A DNA stretch of 64,000 nt. Origin: an uncultured Methanobrevibacter sp. (GTDB lineage Archaea; Methanobacteriota; Methanobacteria; Methanobacteriales; Methanobacteriaceae). Where the stretch lies: positions 31,403-95,402 of the forward strand of contig NZ_CACXNW010000005.1 in assembly GCF_902769175.1 (NCBI RefSeq). The letters run 5' to 3'. Shown piece by piece: positions 9,386-17,508 of this stretch. Position numbers and translations under genes: made by a program. A model generated the notes under the pieces. It saw nothing but the letters and a program-made list of their open reading frames with translations, had not been told where the DNA came from and searched no databases. Numbering within the stretch: position 1 is the stretch's first letter; each line of letters starts with the position of its first letter.

Positions 9386-11188
9386 TTATTTCCCTCCTGT
9401 TGGGTTTTTTAGAGAATGTGTATCTATGATGAAATTGGATTCCTCCTCTTCATACAACAAATCTCTGGAACGTTCTATTTGGGAAGATACGATTTCTCTG
9501 TAAATGTCACAGTTTTCTCTCAAGTAGTCATGACGGCCTTTGTCGACTATCTCTCCCTCGTCAATTACAATTATTTCATCTGCATCCATAATTGTTGAAA
9601 TTCTTTGGGAGATAATGAGTATTGATGCATTTTCCTTCAAGTCTCTTATATTCTCTTTCACTTTTGCTTCAGTGTTCATGTCCAGTGCTAAAAAGACATC
9701 ATCAAATAGATAAAAGTCACGTTTGCCGATTATTGATCTTGCTAGCTGAAGACGTTGCTTTTGCCCACCTGAGAAATTCACTGCTCCTTGGCTAACTTCA
9801 TCATCTAAGCTTTCTATAAAGTCAACTTCTGCCATTTTTAATGCTTTTTCAATTTCATCGTCACTTGCATCAGCTTTTCCGATTTGCATATTGGACCTTA
9901 TTGTACCTTGGAAAAGAATGGCTTTTTGAGGAGTGTAGGAAATTCTCTCCCTTAATGTGCTTAACTTATAATCCTTTATGTTTTTGCCATTAAGCAGTAT
10001 TTCCCCACCTGTCACATCTTGAAGACGTGGGATTAGGTTTAAGATTGTTGATTTTCCGCTTCCAGTACCTCCAATTATGGCGGTGGTCTTTCCCTTTTCC
10101 AATTTAAAATTAATATTCTTTATGATTTCATTTTCACTTCCAGGATACTTGTAGGATACATTTTTAAATTCAATAGTGGGATTGTCATCTATTTTATCAA
10201 TTGGTCCATCGCGGATTGTTATTTCAGTATTTACAACTTCTGCCACTCTTCTTCCAGATACTAAAACTCTTGGAATCATAATTAAAAATCCGCCAAGCAT
10301 TAGAAAAGACATTACAATCTGTGTAGCATATTGGATAAATGCAATGATTGTTCCAGTTAATATTTCTCCATTAATTGCATCATATGCTCCAAAGTATAGG
10401 ATAAGGACTATCATTAAGTTTAATATCAAGTTCATTACAGGTAACATGATTAAGAGAATTTTAAAAACACGCAGGTTTACATCTTTAAATTTTGCATTGG
10501 CTTCTTCAAATCTTTCCTCTTCATAATCCTGCCTTACGAATGCTTTAATAACAGGCATTCCCATTAGTATCTCCCTTGATATTTGGTTGATCTTATCTGT
10601 TAATTTTTGCATTACATCGAAGTATGGAGTCATCTTTATGAATATTATAAAAAGAGGTATGAATGTTGCAGCAAATGTCACTGCAATGATCCATAAAAGA
10701 TTGGTTCCAAGTTTCATTGATTTGATTATGCTTCCTATACCTAATATAGGTGCAAATAGGATTGTAGTAAAAAACAATCCTAAAAATATCTGTATTTGGT
10801 ATACATCGTTTGTATTACGGGTTATAAGTGATGCTCTTGATATTTTATTCAATTCAAAATTTGAGAATTTTAAGATCTTCTCATAACTTATTTTTCTTAA
10901 ATCCCTTCCGTATGCTGCTGATACTTTACTGGAGAAATAGGAAAGGGCTATTGTGGATAACATTCCTATTAAAACCATTGCCATCATCATAGCGCCAACA
11001 TTTATTATGTAATCAAAATCGGTGTTTTTTATTCCAATATCTACAATGTTTGCAGTGTATGTTGGCAGTGTTAGGTTACAGTAAACATCTACAAGCAGGA
11101 ATAGGAAAATAAGAAAAAGTGGAATTATGCTCTTTTTGAGTGGACTAATTAATTTCCTTATGGTTTTTAGTGTTTTACTTAGATTCAT
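9386..11188 (-). CDS. ABC exporter half-transporter, degenerate-site subunit
   Basis: A 600-residue ABC exporter: membrane domain about 15-320 and nucleotide-binding domain from about 340. Walker A is GGTGSGKST (about 371-379) and the signature FSGGQKQRL is canonical. The Walker B reads LFDDVFLALD, with Asp in place of the catalytic Glu, and the H-loop His is Gln (ISQRIST). These are the known hallmarks of the degenerate site in heterodimeric exporters such as TM287/288, and they complement the SHGQ defect of the next gene. First gene of the operon; its leader contains a 54-bp hairpin repeat array and palindromic operators. Confidence 0.93.
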   Translation of the reverse strand: MNLSKTLKTIRKLISPLKKSIIPLFLIFLFLLVDVYCNLTLPTYTANIVDIGIKNTDFDYIINVGAMMMAMVLIGMLSTIALSYFSSKVSAAYGRDLRKISYEKILKFSNFELNKISRASLITRNTNDVYQIQIFLGLFFTTILFAPILGIGSIIKSMKLGTNLLWIIAVTFAATFIPLFIIFIKMTPYFDVMQKLTDKINQISREILMGMPVIKAFVRQDYEEERFEEANAKFKDVNLRVFKILLIMLPVMNLILNLMIVLILYFGAYDAINGEILTGTIIAFIQYATQIVMSFLMLGGFLIMIPRVLVSGRRVAEVVNTEITIRDGPIDKIDDNPTIEFKNVSYKYPGSENEIIKNINFKLEKGKTTAIIGGTGSGKSTILNLIPRLQDVTGGEILLNGKNIKDYKLSTLRERISYTPQKAILFQGTIRSNMQIGKADASDDEIEKALKMAEVDFIESLDDEVSQGAVNFSGGQKQRLQLARSIIGKRDFYLFDDVFLALDMNTEAKVKENIRDLKENASILIISQRISTIMDADEIIVIDEGEIVDKGRHDYLRENCDIYREIVSSQIERSRDLLYEEEESNFIIDTHSLKNPTGGK

Positions 11189-11236
11189 GACTTTTCCACT
11201 TTAATTTTTTTTCAAATGTACCTATTTTTTAATTTT

Positions 11237-11452
11237 CTAAAGGCAAACTTTTATGAAAAGTTTGATCAAAATGTATCATTTTTTTATTTCCTAAAGGCAA
11301 ACTTTTATGAAAAGTTTGATCAAAATGTATCATTTTTTTATTTCCTAAAGGCAAACTTTTATGAAAAGTTTGATCAAAATATATCATTTTTTTATTTCCT
11401 AAAGGCAAACTTTTATGAAAAGTTTGATTAAAATATATTATTTTTTTATTTC
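11237..11452. repeat. 54-bp tandem hairpin repeats in the exporter leader
   Basis: Four copies (11237, 11291, 11345, 11399), near identical, each holding an inverted repeat AAACTTTT / AAAAGTTT around ATG. Since 54 is divisible by three, ORFs stay open on both strands across the array, but they have no other support. The array lies between the exporter start and the probable promoter, so the leader transcript would carry four hairpins. Confidence 0.85.
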
Positions 11453-11453
11453 C

Positions 11454-11490
11454 TAAAGGTACCTTTAAATTTTTTCTATAGGTACCTTTA
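11454..11490 (-). promoter_or_regulatory. Twin palindromic operators of the ABC-MarR operon
   Basis: A perfect 14-bp palindrome TAAAGGTACCTTTA (11454-11467) and a one-mismatch copy TATAGGTACCTTTA (11477-11490), 23 bp apart. On the minus strand a TATA-like TTTATATATAA lies about 6-17 bases before the second copy (11496-11507), so both palindromes would cover the transcription start region. Such spacing is typical of MarR dimer sites, and the operon's own last gene is a MarR protein. Confidence 0.6.
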
Positions 11491-11678
11491 GATTTTATTA
11501 TATATAAATCTTTATTAATTGTTTTCATTATTTTTCAAATGCTCTTTCTTTTCTTTTAATAGCAAGTTGAAACTAATAGTTTAGTGTTCATATGGTTACT
11601 CTTTTTTAATTTACAATATTAAATTTGAATCATTAGATTTGGTTTATTTGATTAATAAATTGATGATTGGTGTTTAAT

Positions 11679-12169
11679 ATGGATTTTAAAAGAGAAAAAT
11701 ATATCAAAGTTATACTATACATCATTTCACGCTGTACACATAAGGAAAATCTCGGAAAAACAGTTATTTCCGTTCTGCTTTATTTTATAGACTTCAATTA
11801 TTATGAATTGTATGGGGAATCCTTAACAAATGAGCTTTATTCAAAATCAAGAATAGGTGTTGTTCCCAAGCATTTCAATGAGACGATGAATCATTTGATA
11901 AGGTCACATAATCTTTATTATAGCAGGAAGTCTACTACTATTATTGGATAAAAAGGTATTACATTAGACAGATTCCCTTATTCAACTTCACTAAAGAGGA
12001 AAAGGAAATAATTGATTCGGTCATATATGAATTGAGTGATTTCAGTGCCACTGATTTATTGATTTATCAAAGGGGAGACATGCCCTATAAATTGGTGAAT
12101 CTAGAGGATGAACTTGATTATAATCATGTATTTTATAGAGATGAAATCTATTCCGTTAGAAAGTATTGA
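11679..12169 (+). pseudogene. Panacea-domain (DUF4065, SocA-like) protein, frameshifted
   Basis: The first part (ATG 11679, product MDFKREKYIKVILYIISRCT...) matches the start of Panacea/DUF4065 proteins, which serve as antitoxin domains or phage-associated proteins. It ends at a TAA at 11949. Shifting one frame at about 11940 restores the rest: YYIRQIPLFNFTKEEKEII...SATDLLIYQRGDMPYK, ending TGA 12167-12169, which is the expected family C-terminus. No toxin gene is obvious beside it. The last 52 bases are duplicated immediately downstream. One indel separates it from an intact gene, so sequencing error and true decay are both possible. Confidence 0.65.
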
Positions 12170-12219
12170 TTATAATCATGTATTTTATAGGGATGGGATT
12201 TATTCTGTTAGAATGTATT
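12116..12219. repeat. 52-bp tandem duplication
   Basis: Unit 12116-12167 is repeated at 12168-12219 with a handful of substitutions. It duplicates the 3' end of the Panacea-domain gene, including its stop region, so it is a local slippage or recombination scar. Confidence 0.85.
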
Positions 12220-12361
12220 GACTATAATTTTTAGAATAAGCAATTAATATTTTAATGGTTTAATTATAGTGATTTAGATTAATATAGAAAACTTTAAATG
12301 TAACTATAATCATTATAATTATTAAATAAAATATTTAATTTAATTTAATAGGGGGAATTTT

Positions 12362-12496
12362 ATGTATGGTTTATGTCCCTCTTGTGGAAGCGAATTAGAT
12401 GACGAAGGAAATTGTTGGGTTTGCGGCTATATGGCTCATTTTGGCAGTCCCGATGATTATGACTATGATGATTTCAATGACGAATACTTGCCTTGA
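12362..12496 (+). CDS. 44-residue zinc-ribbon microprotein A
   Basis: A short gene with GGGGG ribosome binding site six bases upstream of ATG 12362. The product MYGLCPSCGSELDDEGNCWV... carries two zinc-knuckle halves, CPSCG and CWVCGY, followed by an acidic Asp/Tyr-rich tail (DDYDYDDFNDEYLP). It is paired with a paralogue 19 bases downstream. Compact zinc ribbons of this type usually bind nucleic acid or a protein partner; the actual role is unknown. Existence is supported by the ribosome binding sites, the shared motif with its neighbour and the preserved frame. Confidence 0.7.
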   Translation: MYGLCPSCGSELDDEGNCWVCGYMAHFGSPDDYDYDDFNDEYLP

Positions 12497-12515
12497 AGGA
12501 GTTTAGGTGATAATT

Positions 12516-12653
12516 ATGCTTATTTGTCCTATTTGCGGTTATCCATTAGATAGTGATGGTCGCTGTTGGAACTGTGGCTATTGGGTAGAAACCAATCCAT
12601 TGGATCCTTTTGCACCTGGTTTTGTATATAGTTCTGATAATGGTGATGATTAA
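12516..12653 (+). CDS. 45-residue zinc-ribbon microprotein B
   Basis: Paralogue of the preceding microprotein: MLICPICGYPLDSDGRCWN... has CPICGY and CWNCGY in the same register, with a tail ending in SDNGDD. The sequence AGGTGATAATT lies just before ATG 12516, a typical Methanobrevibacter ribosome binding site. The two genes are 19 bp apart and almost certainly co-transcribed. A hairpin with TCCAAG / CTTGGA arms and a T-rich stretch follows the stop. Function unknown. Confidence 0.72.
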   Translation: MLICPICGYPLDSDGRCWNCGYWVETNPLDPFAPGFVYSSDNGDD

Positions 12654-12726
12654 TCCAAGATTCACGAACTTCTATTCATGGAACCTTGGATAAAATATTT
12701 TTATTTTATTTTTTCAATTATTATTC

Positions 12727-13293
12727 TTATTTTTCTATTTTTATGAATTCCACATTAACCTTATCTAATTTGTTTTCATACTCTCCATCTTCATCTATAA
12801 TCAATATTGCAATTGATGCATCACTTTTTATTGGCCTATTGGAACTTCCTGGGTTGATTAGAATGGTATTTTCTATTTTTTCAAAATGTGGCTTGTGAGT
12901 GTGTCCTGTTATTAGAATGTCTGCATTGTTTTCCTGTGCAAATGAATAATATTTCTTGGCTTTTCCTTCAGGAAGCTCAACATGGGTCAAGAGTATTTTC
13001 AATTCATCTATCTTTGAGCTGGGAAGCTTATCTCCATGAACCATAACTATTTTTAAGTCAGCTACTTCCAATGTCTCTGTTGCATTTAAATCAAGTGTTT
13101 CCTTATTTCTATCGTTATTTCCTTCAACAGCTATTGTAGGAGCTATTGAATTTAAAGAGTTTAATACCTCTTTTGTAGTGATGTCTCCTGCATGAAGTAT
13201 TAAATCAACATTTTGAAATGAGTCTAATGCTTTTTGAGGCAATTGACCTTTTTTTTCAGTTATATGAGTATCTGATATTAATCCTATTTTCAT
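12727..13293 (-). CDS. MJ0936/YfcE-type metallophosphoesterase
   Basis: A 188-residue calcineurin-like phosphodiesterase. The metal-binding motifs occur in the family order: DTH (residues 8-10), GDI (about 37-39), GNNDR (about 59-63), a His in VMVHGD (about 86), and GHTHKP (about 126-131). Characterised archaeal relatives hydrolyse phosphodiesters such as bis-p-nitrophenyl phosphate, and their physiological substrates are uncertain. Start ATG at 13293 in a short spacer shared with the divergent DUF1890 operon. Transcribed alone. Confidence 0.9.
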   Translation of the reverse strand: MKIGLISDTHITEKKGQLPQKALDSFQNVDLILHAGDITTKEVLNSLNSIAPTIAVEGNNDRNKETLDLNATETLEVADLKIVMVHGDKLPSSKIDELKILLTHVELPEGKAKKYYSFAQENNADILITGHTHKPHFEKIENTILINPGSSNRPIKSDASIAILIIDEDGEYENKLDKVNVEFIKIEK

Positions 13294-13504
13294 TGTTTTA
13301 CCTTTGATTAAATTATATAATATTATTTTGCTTTTATTGAATAATAAATTATTTTATTTTTGATTTATTTGTAATTATTTAAGAAATGTTTATTTAATTT
13401 AAGATTAAATTTAGATTAATTTTATTTATGACTATTAACATAAATATAAAGTGATAGTTATATAATAATAGATAGTTCTATTTAAAAATTACAGATGTGA
13501 TAAA

Positions 13505-13963
13505 ATGAAAGCATTAGTTTTACTTGGATGTCCTGAGGCTCCTTCACAAACTCCTATAGGATTGTATACCTCATATAAGTTAGGTCAAATGGGCTATGAT
13601 GTTACTGTATCAAGCAATCCTGCAGCAGGAAAGATATTGGATATTTCAGATCCTGAAGGTGTTTATGTTAAAAAGAGGGTAGATATTGAAAAGTGTTTGG
13701 ATGAACTTGAAGAAGGGGATTATGATTTATTGGTAGGCTGTGTTCACAAGGATGCGGCAGCTACATTCTTTATAACCTATTATCATATTTTAAAATGTAA
13801 GGCATTAGCTATTGTATTTTCAAGAGAAGCGGAAGAAGTGGCTGAATTTGCTGATATGGTTGAATCCTCTACTGATGCAGATATCATTGCTGTAAGAGCT
13901 TTCCATAATCCAAATCCAATTAAGGTTAGATTTGATAAATATTTAAAAACTTTAGAAGAATAA
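13505..13963 (+). CDS. DUF1890 domain protein
   Basis: A 152-residue soluble protein starting MKALVLLGCPEAPSQTPIGLY, which I recognise as the DUF1890 family of methanogenic archaea. A Rossmann-like alternation is visible, with a VGCVHKDAAATF segment around residues 79-90 that may bind a ligand. It begins a run DUF1890, DUF1894 (33 bp later) and methionine synthase (131 bp later). The clustering suggests a link to methyl transfer or corrinoid chemistry, but no activity is known to me. Confidence 0.85.
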   Translation: MKALVLLGCPEAPSQTPIGLYTSYKLGQMGYDVTVSSNPAAGKILDISDPEGVYVKKRVDIEKCLDELEEGDYDLLVGCVHKDAAATFFITYYHILKCKALAIVFSREAEEVAEFADMVESSTDADIIAVRAFHNPNPIKVRFDKYLKTLEE

Positions 13964-13996
13964 TTATTATGTTTATTTTTTAATGATGGTGATTAG

Positions 13997-14308
13997 ATGT
14001 CTTTCTGTTTAGAAACTTATTTGCAACAAAATGATGATTATGAAATACTTGTACAACGTTCTGGAGTTAAACAATGTTACAAGCTTATTGAAGAAAACTC
14101 CAAAGAGCTTATTCATGTAAATCCTGGTGATAAGGTATTGGGAGCAAGATTGATTGGACTTCCACCTATACCTGTAGGAATCAACGAAGATGAAGGTGCC
14201 ATATTGATTACTTATACCAAACCTTGCCATGGAACTGCAGCTATTAAGATTCCAATTAGTCTTGAAGAGATTCAAAGCGTTAGGGAAATGGATATTGGTG
14301 AAGAATAA
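13997..14308 (+). CDS. DUF1894 domain protein
   Basis: A 103-residue protein (MSFCLETYLQQNDDYEILVQRSG...) matching the DUF1894 family restricted to methanogens. It contains a compact beta-rich core, GARLIGLPPIPVGINEDEGAILITYTKPCHG, with a conserved-looking PCHG motif near residue 76. ATG start with GGTGATTAG upstream. It is probably co-transcribed with the DUF1890 gene. Biochemical role unknown. Confidence 0.85.
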   Translation: MSFCLETYLQQNDDYEILVQRSGVKQCYKLIEENSKELIHVNPGDKVLGARLIGLPPIPVGINEDEGAILITYTKPCHGTAAIKIPISLEEIQSVREMDIGEE

Positions 14309-14430
14309 GTCTAAAATTAAAATATAAGTTTATAGAATAATTTTAAAATTAAAAATATGAAGTTTAGCATAATTCTAAATTTGAAAACATGAATTTTAGC
14401 ATAGTTCTAAAATTGAAAACATAAATTTTT
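14309..14430. repeat. Degenerate ~50-bp tandem repeats
   Basis: Two to three imperfect copies of a unit of the form TCTAAAATTGAAAACAT...TTTTAGCATA between DUF1894 and the methionine synthase. AT-rich, non-coding. Confidence 0.55.
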
Positions 14431-14439
14431 GGTGATTTT

Positions 14440-15396
14440 TTGATTACAACTGTTGTAGGTAGTTTTGGGATTGATTTAAAGGAACCAAACACCTTTGGAG
14501 AAAAATTGAAATCTGCTATTGGCATGTATGACCCATATAAGATAGCTATTGAAGAAGCAGTCAAATTGCAATTGGACTGTGGAATAGACATTATTGGAGA
14601 CGGTCAGCCAAGAGGAGATATGGTCGGTTCCTTTGTAAAGCATATTCCAGGATTCTCATATGAAATGAACTCTTCAGTCATAGTATCTAAGATAAGGGCT
14701 CCTCAAGTGGATATAATGATTAAGGACTTGAAATATGCTCAAAAGGTTCTTGAAAATGAAATCAAGGCTAGAAACATGTCTAAAGAGGAAGCAAGTCGCA
14801 AAGGCGTAAAGTTAATGCTTACAGGCCCTTCCACTATCGTTCACTCTTCAAGGGTTGAATCATTTTATAAGGAGAGAAATCCTGCAATAATTGATTGTGC
14901 TCATGCATTGAGACGTGAAGTGGAATCTGCTGAAAAAGCTGGAGCCAAATATGTTCAAATCGATGATCCATTCTTATCTACGGGTATGGTTGACTTGAAA
15001 GTAGCTAAGGAATCCATTGGCATACTGACAGATGGAATTGAAATGCCTATGGCTATGCATGTATGTGGAAATCTTGATGGGTGCTTTAAGGAGATTGCCA
15101 ATTTTCCAATTGATATTTTAGACTGTGAATTTGCAGGAAACAATGTAAACATTGGCATTTTAGAAGAAAATGCTGATTTGCTTAAAGGCAAAAAGGTAGG
15201 ATTCGGTTGCATTGATTCTGCAGTTAATGCTGTTGATGACAAAGAAGAGGTTAAAGCCTTAGTTGAAAGAGGAATTGCAGCAGTAGGCAAGGAAAATATG
15301 CTTCTTGATCCAGATTGCGGATTAAGAAAAGTGGATATTCCAATTGCTATGGAAAAGTTAAAAATAATCTCTGATTTAGCTAAAGAGTTTAATTAA
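14440..15396 (+). CDS. metE: Archaeal core methionine synthase (MetE C-terminal type)
   Basis: Cobalamin-independent-type methionine synthase reduced to the catalytic barrel (318 residues, versus about 750 for bacterial MetE). The Methanothermobacter relative (MTH775) transfers a methyl group from a methyl-corrinoid to homocysteine, so the donor is expected to be a corrinoid protein rather than folate. All zinc ligands are present: His207 and Cys209 (MHVCGN), Glu230 (DCEFAGN) and Cys293 (DPDCGL). The start is TTG 14440, set by GGTGATTTT directly before it; no ATG is suitably placed. It follows DUF1890 and DUF1894. Confidence 0.88.
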   Translation: MITTVVGSFGIDLKEPNTFGEKLKSAIGMYDPYKIAIEEAVKLQLDCGIDIIGDGQPRGDMVGSFVKHIPGFSYEMNSSVIVSKIRAPQVDIMIKDLKYAQKVLENEIKARNMSKEEASRKGVKLMLTGPSTIVHSSRVESFYKERNPAIIDCAHALRREVESAEKAGAKYVQIDDPFLSTGMVDLKVAKESIGILTDGIEMPMAMHVCGNLDGCFKEIANFPIDILDCEFAGNNVNIGILEENADLLKGKKVGFGCIDSAVNAVDDKEEVKALVERGIAAVGKENMLLDPDCGLRKVDIPIAMEKLKIISDLAKEFN

Positions 15397-15628
15397 GTAA
15401 TTAAACTTTTTTTATTCTTTTTTTCTCTATTTTTTTGTTTTTTTCTTTATTTTTCAATTATCATCTTTCTTTTCTCTTTTTTTGTTTCAGCAAATCTTTG
15501 ATTCCATGATTAAGAAAGGCTTAATTAAAAATCCATCTATTGATTAGACTAATTTTTACCAATTAACTTTTAAGTGTTAATGTTTAAATAAAAACAAGAA
15601 TAAAACTAATATATATCTTGGAGGTTTT

Positions 15629-16966
15629 ATGTTAAATAGATTTTTTAAGCTAGATGAGAAGGGAACTAATGTTAAAAGAGAAATTATCGCTGGGATAACC
15701 ACATTTCTTGCTATGGCTTATATTTTAGGAGTGAATCCTACAATCTTATCAGCAGAGGGAATGCCTGTAAATGCTGTATTCTTTGCAACTGCACTTTCAT
15801 CAGGTATTGCATGTATTGTAATGGGTTTGGTTTCCAATTATCCTATTGGGCTTTCAGCAGGTATGGGATTGAATGCATTGTTCACATATACTGTCGTTAT
15901 GGAAATGGGATTATCTTGGCAAGCTGCTCTTGCTGCAGTATTTTTATCAAGCGTAATATTTTTAATAATAACTATAGCAGGATTCAGGGAAGTGATTTTA
16001 AATGCAATCAATGAAGATTTGAAACAGGCTATAGGGTGTGGTATAGGATTCTTTTTGGCATTTTTAGGTTTAGCAAATGCAGGTATTGTTGTATCCAACC
16101 TATTAACAATTGTTTCATTAGGGAATTTGACATCACCACATGTAGTGCTTGCAATATTTGGAATAGTTTTCACATTAGTCCTTTATTTGCAAAGAATTCC
16201 TGCTGCAGTATTTTTTGGATTAGTAAGTACTGCAATTTTAGGAGTTATCTTCACTTCAATGGGTTTTACTGATCCAAATGTGGCAATGCCATCTATTCCT
16301 TCACAATGGGTGTCATTTAATATGAATTTCAGCCTATTTGGAGGATTCCTACATGGATTTGGAGAATTGCTTAATAACATTCCATCTTTGCTAATGATTT
16401 TATTCTCCATGTTGTTTGTAACGTTCTTTGATACAACAGGTACATTGATTCCTCTTGCAAAGGAGTGTGGATATGTAAGGGAAGATGGAACAACAGAAGG
16501 AATTAACAAAGCATTCTTAAGTGATGCAATTGGCGGAATTATTGGAGCTATCTTTGGATCAAGTACTGTAACTGCCTTTGTTGAAAGTGCAACAGGTATT
16601 GGGCTTGGAGGAAGAACAGGTCTTACTGCAATTACCATTGGAGTTTTATTCATTCTTTCAATATTCATTGCCCCTTCAATTCTTTCATTATTCACTGCTT
16701 CTGTCACCACTGCTGCATTGGTAATGGTTGGTATATTGATGTTCAATCAAATTAAGAACATTAAATGGTATTCAAATAGGATTGTAGCTTCTGTATTCGT
16801 AACAATCCTTATGATGATATTATCCTATTCAATTTCCTTAGGTATTGCATTTGGTTACATCACATATCATATAGGAACAATTGCAAGAGGGAAAATGCGT
16901 GAATTATCTCCAGTTGAATGGTTATTATTTATTGTATTTGGAATCTATTTAGTATTTAGATTATAG
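15629..16966 (+). CDS. NCS2-family purine permease (AzgA/PbuG-like)
   Basis: A 445-residue proton-coupled nucleobase importer, probably for guanine, hypoxanthine or adenine. Sequence marks are the opening FFKLDEKGTNVKREIIAGITTFLAMAYI, the AGMGLNALFTYTVV segment (about 77-90), the FDTTGTLIPLAKE signature in the middle (about 269-281), and SSTVTAFVESATGIGLGGRTGLTA (about 312-335), all typical of the AzgA branch. About 12-14 membrane segments. GGAGG binding site before ATG. Monocistronic. No purine riboswitch-like structure was evident in the 230-bp upstream spacer. Confidence 0.92.
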   Translation: MLNRFFKLDEKGTNVKREIIAGITTFLAMAYILGVNPTILSAEGMPVNAVFFATALSSGIACIVMGLVSNYPIGLSAGMGLNALFTYTVVMEMGLSWQAALAAVFLSSVIFLIITIAGFREVILNAINEDLKQAIGCGIGFFLAFLGLANAGIVVSNLLTIVSLGNLTSPHVVLAIFGIVFTLVLYLQRIPAAVFFGLVSTAILGVIFTSMGFTDPNVAMPSIPSQWVSFNMNFSLFGGFLHGFGELLNNIPSLLMILFSMLFVTFFDTTGTLIPLAKECGYVREDGTTEGINKAFLSDAIGGIIGAIFGSSTVTAFVESATGIGLGGRTGLTAITIGVLFILSIFIAPSILSLFTASVTTAALVMVGILMFNQIKNIKWYSNRIVASVFVTILMMILSYSISLGIAFGYITYHIGTIARGKMRELSPVEWLLFIVFGIYLVFRL

Positions 16967-17004
16967 GATTTTTTCTTTTAATCTAAATTTATTCTTATTT
17001 GATT

Positions 17005-17165
17005 TCGTTGTTTTTTTTATTTTTAATCTATTTTTATCTTTATTGGGATTTTTTTTTATTTTTAATCTATTTTTATCTTTATTGGGATTTTTTTATTTTT
17101 AATCTTATTTTATCTTTATTGGGATTTTTTTTATTTTTAATCTTATGTTATTTTTATTTGATTTA
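17005..17165. repeat. ~38-bp T-rich tandem repeats
   Basis: About four copies of a unit containing TTTTTAATCTATTTTTATC then TTTATTGGGAT. They keep an ORF open (16999-17232) that is purely low complexity and not believed. The rest of the gap to 17508 is purine/AT-rich with recurrent AAAGAGTATAAAATAGG-like words, also degenerate repeats. Confidence 0.75.
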
Positions 17166-17508
17166 TTTGGTTTTTTTTCATTTTGATCTAAATAAAATCA
17201 ATTATAAATTGAGTCATAAAAAGAGAGTATAAAATAGGATATAATATTGGGAATAAAAGAGTTAAAAAAAATATGGGATAAAATTAGGGATAAAAAGAGT
17301 TATAAATTATGCTATAATAAGTATGTAAAAGGGTATAATATTAGGAATTAAAGAGTATAAAATTATAGTATAAAATAGCTATGAAAAAGGTAAAATTTAG
17401 TATAAATAGGATAAAATAAGTAAGTATATTGCTCTTTTTAAAAAAGTAAAAAAAGAATTATGAAGAAAGTACTTCATAATCAATTAAAAATTTAAATAAA
17501 ATCATTGC

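Noticed and set aside
11237..11452. CRISPR-like array
   Set aside because: Units are identical throughout with no variable spacers, no cas genes nearby, and only four copies.
11216..11528. ORFs on both strands across the 54-bp repeats
   Set aside because: They exist only because the repeat length is a multiple of three; no ribosome binding site, domain or typical composition.
16999..17232. 77-residue hydrophobic ORF
   Set aside because: Pure low-complexity product of T-rich tandem repeats.
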